Notes: generated by a model not told the origin, from the sequence alone. DNA of 64,000 nt from Ralstonia pickettii (GCF_001699815.1 NZ_MCGB01000061.1:124001-188000), one strand, 5' to 3'. Shown: positions 37,901-46,789, counted from the stretch's first letter. Program-made: numbers and translations.

Positions 37901-38114
37901 CGATCTCCATCGGCACGGTGTAGTACCGCTCCATTTCTTCGGCCGACAGACCGGGCGTTTGCGCCGTGATTTCGAGAATGACGGGAGCGGGGTTGGGGTA
38001 CGCCTCGATGTTGAGCTTGGAATACGCGAACAGCCCTGCCGTCACGAACGCCAGCAGGAACAACAGGATCAGCGGCCGTCGCAGCAGCGACAGCTTCAGA
38101 ATCGCTTTGAGCAC
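34950..38114 (-). CDS. Heavy-metal efflux RND permease, CzcA-like
   Basis: 1054 residues with 12 predicted helices and two large periplasmic loops. Helix 4 carries Asp395, Asp401 and Glu408 in DFGIIVDSSVILVEN, matching the proton-relay Asp/Asp/Glu of CzcA-type (HME) permeases. Helix 10-12 (GVSVMDGILMITYYNDLRRE) is also typical. It drives divalent-cation export across both membranes with the MFP and OMF subunits. The MFP gene is 12 bp upstream in the same direction. Exact metal unknown. Confidence 0.9.
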   Translation of the reverse strand: MLKAILKLSLLRRPLILLFLLAFVTAGLFAYSKLNIEAYPNPAPVILEITAQTPGLSAEEMERYYTVPMEIGLAATPGVENIRSTSFYGLSFVRVTFKYGIDYYFAYTQAALALQQNVSLPNNVQPQIQASSLVGEVVRYQLKGPPHFGLTNLRTLQDWVLQRRLKTVPGVAQVVSWGGTTKEYDVEVDPKKLEAYGVTLPQMMTALGNANINVGGRTINFGQQSVNIRGVGLIQDVKDIDKIVLTQTNGVPVQVKDVAKTKIGFAPRLGIAGRDNESDVVTAIVVMNRTMQTNDVVARVKAELDKINTDGTLPAGVKVERYYDRSELVSVTTHTVMHALLFGCLLVFFIQWIFLGDLRSAIIVSANIPFALFFSILILLLTGESANLLSVGAVDFGIIVDSSVILVENIFRNFQMPAAEQTRLLMSRDAKMLGFRVPERLRMIFVSALQVDRAVFFSALITVAAFVPLFTMQGVEGQIFGPMARTYGYALAGALIATFTVTPALCSYLLPKKIEEKETWLVRALHKVYQPALTWSLSNRRIAVTIGAVVLAVTAALMPLLGTEFLPALEEGNLWIRLTMPQTASLESGVVPVARMRQILLKHPEVRTVVSAHGRPDDGSDAAGFYNAEFFVPLKPFDQWSAGMTKEKLIAQIQKEFTSEFTGVGLNFSQYIQDNVEEGLSGVKGANSVKIIGPDLQVLERLADQVQGEMSEVKGITDLGIFRVLGQPNLNVRINREAAARYGLNTGDVNTVVQAALSGSQATTILEGDRQFALTVRLAPEYRATIDAVRNIRVAYSNANGGNAYIPLSALADITLDTGASYIYHEKNARYIPVKFSVRGRDLGGTVEEAQQRIAQHVKLPQGYRIEWAGEFEELEQAKQRLAVMVPISILLILVLLYGLFNSLRDSLMALAGIPFAITGGVAALFLTGLDFSVSAAIGFVSLFGVSVMDGILMITYYNDLRRERGLQPTEAMFHAAQQRMRPMLMTALSACIGLFPAAISTGIGSQVQRPLATVVVGGMLVGPLMLLVIVPALRMVFLGKEPPEDSPLEEAPV

Positions 38115-38126
38115 GGTGAACTCCCC

Positions 38127-39347
38127 TCAATTAGCGCTATTGACGCTGCCGGAGGCAGCCGTGCTCAGATACAGTGCCCCTTCGTTGGCGGCCAGCTCGC
38201 CTGCGTTCAGGCCTTCGAGCACCTGCACAAAGCCATCCTGCTCCAGGCCAAGCTTGATCACGCGCCGCGCAAAGCGCTTGCGGTCGGTCGTAACCCACGC
38301 GGTCATGGTGCCGTCGCCTTCGCGGACCACGCCGTCCATCGCCAACGCTGGGGATTGGATGGGCGCGCCGGTGGTGATGTCGAATGAAGTGAACATGCCG
38401 GGGCGCAGTTCGTGCTTCGGGTCGTCGATTTCCGAACGCACCAGGATGCGGTGCGTGTTGGCGTCGACCGATGCACCCACGGTGGTGATCTTGCCGTTGA
38501 AGACCCGGCTTGGGAACGCCATGACGTGAATCTTGACCGGCTGGCCGACGTGCAGCAGCGGTGCATCGGCTTCCGGCACGAACGCCTGCATCCACATGGT
38601 GGACACATCAGCCACCGTGAATGGCGCCGTACCGTTGCCGGGCTGCAAGAGCAAGCCTGGCTGCGCGCTGCGCGCGGTCACCTGGCCCGAGATCGGGCTC
38701 ACCACCGTCAGCAGCGAATCAGTCTTGCGCGTCTGCACGATCTGGTCCATCTGTGCGGGCGTCTTGCCGAACACAGCCAGGGCTTCACGCGCGGCCTTGT
38801 AGGCCGCCTCGGCGGCTTGCTGGTCGGAGATAGCCTGGTCCAGATCCTTCTGTGCCAGGCCCTGGATCTCATACAACTGGCGCGCACGAGCGAGCGCATC
38901 AGTCGTCAACTTGCGCGTACCAGCAGTGGAAATCAGCGTGGATTCCGCTTGCACCAGATCAGGGCTGTCGATATCGAACAGCGGCTTGCCCTTGGCAACG
39001 ATGTCGCCCACCTTGGCGTAGGTGTTGCGGATCTTGCCTTGGTACGACGTGAAGACCTGCACAGCGCGGTCCTCGTTGAAGTCGATATTGCCCACCGCCT
39101 CGCGCCGGTTGGCGAATTCGCGCAACTCTACGGGCGCAACCTTGATGTACTGCAATTGGCCCTGGCTCAAGGTCACGGCCTGCCCATCGCGTGAGGGTGG
39201 CGCTGGCACGGTGACCGGCGCGGCTGCATACGATGGTGTGGGCGCAGCTTCCGAGCGCTTTTGCCCCCAGATTCCCCACATCAGGCCGCCAACGACCAAC
39301 CCGGCGACAACGCCCCCAATGGCTGCGGACTTGTAATCAACCTGCAC
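38127..39347 (-). CDS. RND periplasmic adaptor (membrane fusion protein), CzcB-like
   Basis: 406 residues. An N-terminal membrane anchor (AAIGGVVAGLVVGGLMWGIW) is followed by a lipoyl/barrel-sandwich half (KIRNTYAKVGDIVAKGKPLF), an alpha-hairpin, a second lipoyl half (VSPISGQVTARSAQPGLLL) and a beta-barrel (MFTSFDITTG). It links the RND permease to the outer-membrane factor. It is divergent from the OMF gene by about 137 bp, which should contain both promoters. Confidence 0.9.
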   Translation of the reverse strand: MQVDYKSAAIGGVVAGLVVGGLMWGIWGQKRSEAAPTPSYAAAPVTVPAPPSRDGQAVTLSQGQLQYIKVAPVELREFANRREAVGNIDFNEDRAVQVFTSYQGKIRNTYAKVGDIVAKGKPLFDIDSPDLVQAESTLISTAGTRKLTTDALARARQLYEIQGLAQKDLDQAISDQQAAEAAYKAAREALAVFGKTPAQMDQIVQTRKTDSLLTVVSPISGQVTARSAQPGLLLQPGNGTAPFTVADVSTMWMQAFVPEADAPLLHVGQPVKIHVMAFPSRVFNGKITTVGASVDANTHRILVRSEIDDPKHELRPGMFTSFDITTGAPIQSPALAMDGVVREGDGTMTAWVTTDRKRFARRVIKLGLEQDGFVQVLEGLNAGELAANEGALYLSTAASGSVNSAN

Positions 39348-39484
39348 AGCAGTACCCCAGTTGATAGAAATTTTGCCCGCATGATGCTGCCCGCACGTGG
39401 AGCGGTCTACTGTGATGAATCACAGTTCGCAACGATTCGACGCCCCCATAGAATCGGCGCCATTCGACCAAACTGGGTGCTTCC

Positions 39485-41002
39485 ATGCCCGCCAACACTG
39501 CCCACGGCATGCCATCGTCCGCCACTGTTCTTCTGCGCCTGACCATCGTGGCGGCGGCATGCCTGTTGACCGCCGCCTGCGCGGTCGGACCGGATTTCAA
39601 GACTCCGGATGCTCCGAAAGTGACTGGCTATACGCCCAAGCCGCTGCCGCAGCAGACATCGGCTGCAGCCACGCAGGGCGGCGAAGCACAGCGCTTTGTC
39701 TCGGGGATGCCAGTTTCCGATCAATGGTGGAAGGCGTTCCAGTCAGAAAAGCTGAACAAGACGATTGCCGATGCGATTTCCGCCAGCCCCACGCTGGCCG
39801 CCGCCCAGGCTGCACTGCGCGTGGCGCAGCAGCAAACGCGCGCGCAACAAGGAGCGTTCTTCCCAATGCTGCAAGGCTCGTATCAACCGAGCCGACAGCA
39901 AAACGCCGTCGGCACGATTTCGCCCACGCTCACCTCTGGCGCACCGATCTACACCCTGCACACCGCGCAGCTCACGGTGAGCTATGCCCCAGACGTCTTC
40001 GGCCTGAACCGCCGGCAGGTGGAATCACTGAAGGCCACCGAAGAGGCACAGTACTTCCAGATGGAGGCGGCTCACCTCACCCTTGCGTCCAACATCGTGG
40101 TGGCGGCAGTGCAGGAAGCCTCGCTGCGCGCGCAGATTGAAGCGCAACAACGCATTGTCGGCATCAATACGCAGTTGCTCGACAACCTGCACAAGCAGTT
40201 CGCGCTGGGCGCGGTAACGGGGCTGGATATTGCAGCTGCCGAAACGGCGCTTGCGCAGGCCGAGCAGGCGCTACCCAACCTGCAAAAGCAACTGGCGGTT
40301 CAGCGCGATCTGTTGGCTGCACTGGCCGGCAAGCTGCCTAGCGAAGGCATCGCCGAGACGTTCACCTTTGCAGACTTCACGCTGCCGCAGGACTTGCCCG
40401 TGTCGCTGCCATCGGATCTCGTCCGGCAGCGCCCTGACGTGCGCGCAGCCGAAGAACAGCTGCACGCCGCAACAGCGCAGGTGGGCGTGGCGATCGCCAA
40501 TATGCTGCCCCAACTGACGATCACCGGCACCAAGGGCGGCACCGCAGAAATCTTCAGCCAGATGTTCCGGGACGGCAACGTCTTCTGGAGCCTGGTCGGC
40601 AATGTGGCGCAGACCTTCTTCGATGGTGGTGCGATGCTGGCGAAAAAACGGGCAGCCGATGCGGGGGTCGATCAAGCGGAGGCGCAGTACCGTGGCACCG
40701 TCATCACTGCATTCCAGAACGTCGCCGATACCCTGCACGCGCTAGATGCCGATGCCGACGTGCTGAAAGCCGCGCTCAGATCCGAACAGGCAGCACACCG
40801 AACTCTAAACATCACGGATAGGCAGCGCGCGATCGGCCAGGTCAACATCCTCGCTGTGCTGAATGCAGAACAGGCCTACCAGACTGCTGTGCAAGCCACG
40901 ATTGGGGCGCGTGCAAACCGATTCGCCGATACGGCAGCGCTGTTTCAAGCCCTAGGTGGCGGGTGGTGGAACCGGCCCAACGCTGACGTCGCACGGCGCT
41001 AA
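39485..41002 (+). CDS. Outer-membrane factor lipoprotein, NodT/CusC family
   Basis: 505 residues. A lipobox-like LLTAAC places the lipidated Cys at residue 32, followed by AVGPDFKTPDAP, the usual OMF lipoprotein start. Two OEP repeats of coiled-coil/barrel type (TLAAAQAALRVAQQQTRAQQ and NRFADTAALFQALGGGWW) are visible. It forms the outer-membrane channel of the tripartite pump. It is divergent from the adaptor gene. Confidence 0.9.
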   Translation: MPANTAHGMPSSATVLLRLTIVAAACLLTAACAVGPDFKTPDAPKVTGYTPKPLPQQTSAAATQGGEAQRFVSGMPVSDQWWKAFQSEKLNKTIADAISASPTLAAAQAALRVAQQQTRAQQGAFFPMLQGSYQPSRQQNAVGTISPTLTSGAPIYTLHTAQLTVSYAPDVFGLNRRQVESLKATEEAQYFQMEAAHLTLASNIVVAAVQEASLRAQIEAQQRIVGINTQLLDNLHKQFALGAVTGLDIAAAETALAQAEQALPNLQKQLAVQRDLLAALAGKLPSEGIAETFTFADFTLPQDLPVSLPSDLVRQRPDVRAAEEQLHAATAQVGVAIANMLPQLTITGTKGGTAEIFSQMFRDGNVFWSLVGNVAQTFFDGGAMLAKKRAADAGVDQAEAQYRGTVITAFQNVADTLHALDADADVLKAALRSEQAAHRTLNITDRQRAIGQVNILAVLNAEQAYQTAVQATIGARANRFADTAALFQALGGGWWNRPNADVARR

Positions 41003-41041
41003 AACCGATGAGGCGCCAGCCTTCTCGCTGAGGGCTGACGG

Positions 41042-41830
41042 TTAACTCAATGGGACTTCAAAGATCCATTTGAACGTCCACCGGTCGGTGGCGCGCGTTA
41101 AGCCTCTGCCCACGCCAAAGTTGAAAACGAACGGCTTGCGATCCACGTCAAACGCGAGAAAGGCCGTGTGCTGCTGTTCGTATAATGGCAAGACATGGTC
41201 GACGCGACCCAGACCGGCGTAGTACTCCAATCCGGCACGAATGCCTGTGGACACCGTACGGGCGATCTTGAGGGCCGGGGCGAATTCAGGCACGCCACTG
41301 CGATCCTGGCCGGAGAGATTCCAGTCGAGCACCGGGTTGAGCGCCCATAGCCATTGCTCATTCTGATAGCCATAAATCGGCCGGAGCTCTACCGCTTGTT
41401 GTGATTGCTCAAAGCGACTTGCAACATGAGCAAGCTCGACGTTGAGACCAGCGAAGTAACCGACACCGTCTTCGGGTCGGACGGGCATCCATTTGACGCG
41501 CACCTTTGGCCCGGTGACGTAGTAGGTATTTTCGCGCGTGAGCGCGGTTGGGACGTACACACCGAGTTCCACCGAAGGCGTCAAGCCGTAAGAGAATTCA
41601 GCAGTGCCCCGCCAGCCATGCGGTGTCGTGACCTCGCGCGGATAAGACGGTTCTCCAATGCCGCTTGGCGTCGTGTTCAGATGCAACTCCAGTCCAAACT
41701 CGCCGGGCGCGTTGATGTCACCGGTGTAGACCTGAATCTCATCAGGAAGGACGGCATACGCCGGAAGCGCAGTTAGACCCAGTACCGTTGCGATGACTCC
41801 AACAAGGCTGGATAAGCGAGTGTGTTGCAT
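41042..41830 (-). CDS. Exported beta-barrel-like protein of unknown function
   Basis: 262 residues from ATG 41830 (MQHTRLSSLVGVIATVLG); the longer frame upstream lacks support. The signal peptide ends near LPAYAVLPDE. Regular amphipathic strands and a C-terminal aromatic strand (WTFKWIFEVPLS) suggest an outer-membrane protein. It lies next to the RND outer-membrane factor, so a role in metal export is inferred. The family resembles hypothetical proteins found with such pumps. Confidence 0.6.
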   Translation of the reverse strand: MQHTRLSSLVGVIATVLGLTALPAYAVLPDEIQVYTGDINAPGEFGLELHLNTTPSGIGEPSYPREVTTPHGWRGTAEFSYGLTPSVELGVYVPTALTRENTYYVTGPKVRVKWMPVRPEDGVGYFAGLNVELAHVASRFEQSQQAVELRPIYGYQNEQWLWALNPVLDWNLSGQDRSGVPEFAPALKIARTVSTGIRAGLEYYAGLGRVDHVLPLYEQQHTAFLAFDVDRKPFVFNFGVGRGLTRATDRWTFKWIFEVPLS

Positions 41831-41901
41831 GGGGGGCTCCAATTTCTGGCAGCCGAAGCATAGACGTCGTGCATGCGTTTTTCCGAATAACCCGGTGACG
41901 C

Positions 41902-41936
41902 AAACGAAAACCTGCATGAGATGCGTTTTCGTTTTC
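41902..41936. promoter_or_regulatory. Long palindrome between divergent genes
   Basis: AAACGAAAA and TTTTCGTTT arms flank an inner GCAT-GAG-ATGC palindrome. It lies in the promoter region between the divergent 262-residue exported protein and the lipoprotein gene (41831-42111, otherwise empty). It may be an operator for a dimeric regulator, or a hairpin. Confidence 0.5.
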
Positions 41937-42111
41937 ACTCTGTCGGTCTTCCTCTTTTACCGCGTTCGACAAATAGCGCACTGTGATTTGTACGGTATCA
42001 CTGTGTGGGAGACGTGACCTACACTGAATGGAGGGCAGGACTTTTCAAGTATGCGCTATGCCTATCGAACAGGTTCGTGGCCATAGGTCCAAATGGAGTA
42101 TCAAGAGGCAG

Positions 42112-42552
42112 ATGATGGTAGGAGTTCTCAGAATGCGCTCTCTTCCTTCCGCACTGCAGATGCGCACCATGAGCACAATGCTGGTCATGTCCCTCGCCGG
42201 TTGCTCGACTATCTATGAAGGCAAATATGCCTACGACGAGGGATGGAGACTCGGAGAAATCGAAAAGATTGGTGCACCAGCGGATCTGGGGCGGTTCGGA
42301 GCGCTGTGCCGCCAAAGGCGAGACCTGTCTGCAGCGTATCCTCCGGTTGCTGTCGTAAGGTTCGACTTCGGAACCACGGCCGGCAGATATATGCATAGCA
42401 GCCATAAACTGCAACACGTGGTGGTGCAACTGCCTCTCGACAGCCCGTTGAAAAAGGACGCGCACGTATACGTGAACATCCGGGATTGCGAGCAACCCCT
42501 TGTCCCCGTTGGCAAACTGGACTCAAAACCGCTTCAGCTACCCGGCGCGTGA
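42112..42552 (+). CDS. Putative lipoprotein of unknown function
   Basis: 146 residues from ATG 42112, with AAGAGG just upstream; other Met codons follow closely. A short hydrophobic stretch ends in a lipobox (MSLAGC), then STIYEGKYAYDEGWRLGEIE. Three further Cys residues are present. No family was recognised. It is transcribed toward and ends about 30 bp before the convergent Nramp gene. Confidence 0.55.
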   Translation: MMVGVLRMRSLPSALQMRTMSTMLVMSLAGCSTIYEGKYAYDEGWRLGEIEKIGAPADLGRFGALCRQRRDLSAAYPPVAVVRFDFGTTAGRYMHSSHKLQHVVVQLPLDSPLKKDAHVYVNIRDCEQPLVPVGKLDSKPLQLPGA

Positions 42553-42583
42553 GGCAAGATGTATGTAGGCTGTTGGCCTAGCC

Positions 42584-44227
42584 TCATCCCGTCACCAGCC
42601 CAGCGATCCGCACCAGCACCAGTCCAGCGGCCACCACGAGATAAGCCCGCAGCACAAACATCCACGTGCGCTTGAGCGGTGTCCAACGTGCTGGCGTGAG
42701 CTGCTCCAGCGGCGGCATGGTCCAGTGGTCGCGATCGAGCACGCTCACGCGCAGTGGATGCTGGGGTCGATGACTGCGCCGCTCGATGTGCCACAACACC
42801 AGCGACATGACAATGGCGATGAGCGAACCGCCGATCAGGATCGCGCCGATCTCGAATTCGCCGATGCCGGGAAACAGCACCGCCGCCGTCAGGATGACGG
42901 AGAGCATCACCAGCACCGCCACCACACCGCCGGTGAAGATGTTCATCGCGCGGCCGTTCGTCCAGGGGCCCAGCACAGCCTTGTCATTGCACAACAGCAG
43001 CAGGAACACCGTCGCGCTCGGCAGCAGCACGCCGGCCAGTGATTGCACCGCGTTGGTCAACAGCCCGAGCGGCACACCCGGCGTCAGCACCAACCCTGCG
43101 GCCAGCAGCGTCAGCCCGAAGTAAATCGCATAGAAACCCTTGGCCTCCGTCGGCTTGCGATGCAGCGAATGCCGTACAGCGAACACATCGCCGATAGCAT
43201 AGGCCGTGGACAGCGACACCGCGCATGCGCCGATGATGCTGGCGTCCAACAGCGCGATCGCAAACAGCACACCGGCCCAGCGGCCCGAGTGCGCTTCCAA
43301 CCCTTTCGCCGTGCCCAGTGCATCGGTGTAGTTGCCAAACTCTGGCGTACCGTGGAAGGCCTGCGCGCTGAAGGCGATCATCGCCACGGCACCGGCAATC
43401 ACGAGCACGATGCCCAGCCACAGGTCCGCTCGCTCATAGCGGATGAAGCGCGCGGTGATCCGCTTGTCGATCACGTAGCTCTGCTGGAAGAACAACTGCC
43501 ACGGCGCCACCGTCGTCCCCACGATGGCGATGATCAGCAGCATTACCTCCGCCAGCGGTGCACCGGCCGGTAGAGCAGGCACGAAGAAGTCGCGCGCCAC
43601 CTGCCCCATCGGCGGGTGCACCATCACAAAGATGGGAATAAGCGTGAGGCTGCCCGCCACCAGCAGCAGCGCAAAGCGCTCGAAGCGGCGGAAGTCGCCC
43701 GTGGAGGCGGCCAGCATCACCAGCGCGGCCGCTGCACACACGCCCCAATGACGCGGGATGCCGAGATACTCCAGCGCCAGGCTGATGCCGATGAATTCCG
43801 TCACCAAGGTCAGCGCGTTCACCAGAAACAGGTCGATGACGGAGAAGCTGCCCCAGAACTTGCCGAAGCGCGCAAAGATCAGCCGCGCATGGCCGACGCG
43901 CGTGACGGCGCCCAGGCGCAGCACCATCTCCTGGTTCACGTACAGCACAGGGATCAGCAGCAGCAACGTCCAGAGCAGCGTGGTGCCGTAGTTCTGCCCG
44001 GCCTGCGTGTAGGTGCCGAAGGCGCCGGCATCGTTGTCGCCGACCATCACGATCAGGCCGGGCCCGAGGATGGCGAGCAATGTACGCAAGCGCGCACGCC
44101 AGCTATCACGCGCGCCGGTGTCATGGTGGGCGATGGTGCCGAGCGCCCCACGGATGTCGCCCACATGGGCGTCGTCGAGAGCGGCATGACGTGGTGGTGT
44201 GTCGATGCCCGAAGTCAGTTGGGTCAT
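42584..44227 (-). CDS. Divergent Nramp-family divalent metal transporter
   Basis: 547 residues from ATG 44227. It has about 11 predicted helices and overall Nramp topology. The helix 1 metal motif (DPGN in MntH) is replaced by GDNDAG (63-68), and the helix 6 MPHN-type motif by TTVAPWQLFFQQ. That places it in an atypical Nramp clade whose substrate is uncertain (Mn, Mg or other). It has an extended cytoplasmic C-terminus. A 68-residue small ORF with a strong ribosome site lies 43 bp upstream on the same strand. Confidence 0.82.
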   Translation of the reverse strand: MTQLTSGIDTPPRHAALDDAHVGDIRGALGTIAHHDTGARDSWRARLRTLLAILGPGLIVMVGDNDAGAFGTYTQAGQNYGTTLLWTLLLLIPVLYVNQEMVLRLGAVTRVGHARLIFARFGKFWGSFSVIDLFLVNALTLVTEFIGISLALEYLGIPRHWGVCAAAALVMLAASTGDFRRFERFALLLVAGSLTLIPIFVMVHPPMGQVARDFFVPALPAGAPLAEVMLLIIAIVGTTVAPWQLFFQQSYVIDKRITARFIRYERADLWLGIVLVIAGAVAMIAFSAQAFHGTPEFGNYTDALGTAKGLEAHSGRWAGVLFAIALLDASIIGACAVSLSTAYAIGDVFAVRHSLHRKPTEAKGFYAIYFGLTLLAAGLVLTPGVPLGLLTNAVQSLAGVLLPSATVFLLLLCNDKAVLGPWTNGRAMNIFTGGVVAVLVMLSVILTAAVLFPGIGEFEIGAILIGGSLIAIVMSLVLWHIERRSHRPQHPLRVSVLDRDHWTMPPLEQLTPARWTPLKRTWMFVLRAYLVVAAGLVLVRIAGLVTG

Positions 44228-44270
44228 AGCGACCTCCGATTTGTTATTGGGTGATTGGATGACCCACCGG

Positions 44271-44477
44271 TTACCAATAGGTGCGCGACAGCCGGACGGC
44301 AGCGGCAGCGTAGCCGTGGTTGGAGAGCGGCTGCCCACCGTCGTCAGCACGCCGGTTGGAGGTGGCGGGCACGGCGTTGGCACGCTCGGGCGCACCGGCC
44401 CGGGCCTGCACGAACGGCGAGCTGAACGGCAGCGCGATTGCCGAGAAACGACGGGCGGGGATGTTGAATTTGCGCAT
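44271..44477 (-). CDS. Small protein upstream of the Nramp gene, possible leader
   Basis: 68 residues from ATG 44477, with GAGGAG 5 nt upstream, an excellent ribosome site. The sequence is basic and Pro/Ala/Ser-rich (MRKFNIPARRFSAIALPFSS ...) with no clear membrane helix and ends in RLSRTYW. It ends 43 bp before the Nramp start, so it is probably co-transcribed. It may be a leader or an accessory small protein; no family recognised. The preceding 44502-44713 could hold a structured 5' leader. Confidence 0.5.
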   Translation of the reverse strand: MRKFNIPARRFSAIALPFSSPFVQARAGAPERANAVPATSNRRADDGGQPLSNHGYAAAAVRLSRTYW

Positions 44478-44713
44478 AGGTACTCCTCGCCACATGCGCA
44501 CGACGGGTGCATGGCATGCGGCAATCGCCGCACAGGGGTCGTCTTACCCTGGCGGCAGATTCAAACAATCAAGGAGCGATGCAGACACCGCTGCCTTGCC
44601 TGGGCGGCAAGTCAGCAGCAGGGAAAACCGTGCGGCGGACTGGCCTAGTGGGAAACTGATGTGGTTGTCGGATAAGGTCGACTCGGACTGTCCATATGGG
44701 TCCTCCGTAGGCG

Positions 44714-46162
44714 TTAGAACTCCGCGTGGGCACGAATGCCAAAGAACTTGGCAGGCCCGCGGTCCCGGTTGTAACCGGGGTTCTGGATCAACTGAAAATC
44801 GGGGCTGAGCGTGATGCCCTTGACCGGTTGAAAGCTGTAGAACACTTCGAGTATGCGCTCGTGGCCATAGTTCAGTGCGCCGTCACCCAGGAAGGCGCCG
44901 CTGCCGCCCGCCGCCAGATAGGCACGATGATCCGGGCCCAGCATGTTGAGCGAAAAGGCCGCCCCCAACACATCATTCGGCCGCCCCCAGGACGTGCCCT
45001 TGAGCAGACCGCCGAACGACACGTTGCGGCCCACCTCGGTAAAAGCATAGGTCTCGGTCTTGTCATCCGACCAGTTCAGGCGGGTGAACAGGCCCAGGTT
45101 TTCGCCCACTTTCTGCTCGAACGACAGGCCGACGCCCACCTTGGCGTGCTCGCGCCGCACCTGGCTCAGGTCTGGCGCGGCACCGGTGGCCTGCCCGAGC
45201 GCAATCGCATCATCAAAGCGGCCCATGCGCGCGAAGTTGCGCCAGCCCAGCAAGCGCACCTTGCCCTCCTGGCCGAACAGCGTGTAGCGCTTTTCAAGCT
45301 CCAGCATGTCGCCGTAGTGCTTCAGAAAACGCGTGTCGAGCGGCAAGCCGTTGGACTCAAGCGGTTGCAGGAATCGGCCCGCGCGGACGGCCCAGCCCAG
45401 CTCGCTGTCGATGTACTCCAGCGCAACGCCCCAGCTGTAGCCGCGCGCATCGGCCGCATAGTCGAACGACGGGTGCGTCATGAACGACCAGTTCAGGAAC
45501 TGCGTGCGCGGGTCGTGCGCGTACTCCACGGCATCAAAGACATCGAGCACCGGCAGATTGCCCGCGGTCAGCACCACGCGACGCTTGTCGACCACGTCAG
45601 CGAACTGGTTGAAGTCGGCGTCGACCTTTTCTGTGTCACCGCCCAGGCCCCAGGTCTGACGCATGAAAACGCGGGCGCGGTACAGCGTCGGGTCAGTGCC
45701 CGTGACCTTGGCCAACTCGCCGTTGGTGGGGCCACCCAGGCCATGCAGATCGGAGAACGCCTTGCCCATCACCACTTCCGGGTTGAAGTGGAATTCCGCG
45801 CCCTTCCACAGCCGCATGCCCAGGTCCAGCGTCGTGCTGAAGGAATAACTCGTGGCGCGGCCCGCCGTCAGGCTGTTGTCGCCGCTGTACGGCGACTTGA
45901 AGGCGGGCTTGGCTTGCCAGACCCACGTCGATTGGCCATGGAAGCCGAAGCGGTCGCCCAACTCACCACCGGCAGGCAGCGCATCTGCAGCCGGAGCAGA
46001 AGCCGGAGCTTCTTGCGCTTGGGCAGCATGCGTGAAAGCAGAGAACAAAGCCATCGCAGCCAGCAAGGCCGGACGACGGAGGGGACGCAGAGCAGCAGCG
46101 CGCACCAGAACGAGCGGACGCACTGCAACCCAAGCGTACTGCAGCATCGAGAAAAACAGCAT
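44714..46162 (-). CDS. Carbohydrate-selective porin, OprB family
   Basis: 482 residues from ATG 46162, with GGGAGG a few bases upstream; longer starts upstream look spurious. A long signal peptide ends near AAQAQEAPAS. The body has OprB/porin-type beta-strand repeats (FGFHGQSTWVWQAKPAFKSPYSG, VGVGLSFEQKVGENLGLF) and ends in Phe (RAHAEF), the outer-membrane insertion signal. In this context, next to Nramp, metal passage across the outer membrane is as plausible as sugar uptake. Confidence 0.82.
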   Translation of the reverse strand: MLFFSMLQYAWVAVRPLVLVRAAALRPLRRPALLAAMALFSAFTHAAQAQEAPASAPAADALPAGGELGDRFGFHGQSTWVWQAKPAFKSPYSGDNSLTAGRATSYSFSTTLDLGMRLWKGAEFHFNPEVVMGKAFSDLHGLGGPTNGELAKVTGTDPTLYRARVFMRQTWGLGGDTEKVDADFNQFADVVDKRRVVLTAGNLPVLDVFDAVEYAHDPRTQFLNWSFMTHPSFDYAADARGYSWGVALEYIDSELGWAVRAGRFLQPLESNGLPLDTRFLKHYGDMLELEKRYTLFGQEGKVRLLGWRNFARMGRFDDAIALGQATGAAPDLSQVRREHAKVGVGLSFEQKVGENLGLFTRLNWSDDKTETYAFTEVGRNVSFGGLLKGTSWGRPNDVLGAAFSLNMLGPDHRAYLAAGGSGAFLGDGALNYGHERILEVFYSFQPVKGITLSPDFQLIQNPGYNRDRGPAKFFGIRAHAEF

Positions 46163-46789
46163 GAGACCTCCCTCGTCTGCTTCTATGACAGACGTAGGCA
46201 TGGGCCGACCACGAGCCTCCCAGGAACCACGCACGCAAACGCGTACGCGGCCACATGGCCGTGTCGATAAAACGATCGAATGATGGGAGAGGCTTGTGCG
46301 GAGAACCCGCTCAAGATCCACTACCCGCCGTGCAATGCGGCTAGGCAGTGGTGAAGCGCAGCGATGCGCCCAAACTGTCTAGCCGTTCAACGTGCGACCC
46401 AAGGTCGACTAGAACAACTGTCCATGGAGATCACTCCGAGTTCTGACGGGGCGAAGGGTAACAAAGTCATACGTAAGCCTGCAAGCAGTTTTTCCGTTGG
46501 CTTTGAGCAACGCGTCGCAGCCGTCAAACAACGTGGAATGCCGGCCATGGAACGGGAGAACGCTGAACGCCAAGAGGGAAGAGAATCAAGTGGCGAATAG
46601 GAGCGCCTACAAAAAAGGGAATGCGGCGGAATTGGGCAAGTGTCTGCGCACCTCAAATTTCGGCGGGCCCTCTGGACAGACTACATAGGTAGCTGAGCTA
46701 AGCCGGACCTGACGGATCGATTCAAGCCGACTATCTCGCACACGGGATCTATCGCAGCGAGTGAGCGACATTGAGGCGTCTTTGTACTT
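46163..46789. other. Intergenic stretch without a recognised gene
   Basis: 627 bp between the divergent porin and exchanger genes. Open frames (for example 46364-46600) lack credible ribosome sites or family resemblance. The porin promoter should lie in its left part. Nothing else was recognised. Confidence 0.4.

Noticed and set aside
41014-41039. Terminator hairpin after the outer-membrane factor gene
   Set aside because: The GCCAGCC/GGGCTGAC pairing is imperfect and lacks a T-run, so it was not listed.
44502-44713. Mn2+ or Mg2+ riboswitch before the Nramp gene
   Set aside because: I could not find the yybP-ykoY GGGGAGTAG or M-box conserved blocks; only ordinary GC-rich hairpins are visible.
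44726-46270. 514-codon open frame antisense to the OprB porin
   Set aside because: The opposite strand has a signal peptide, a ribosome site and a porin C-terminus; this frame has none.
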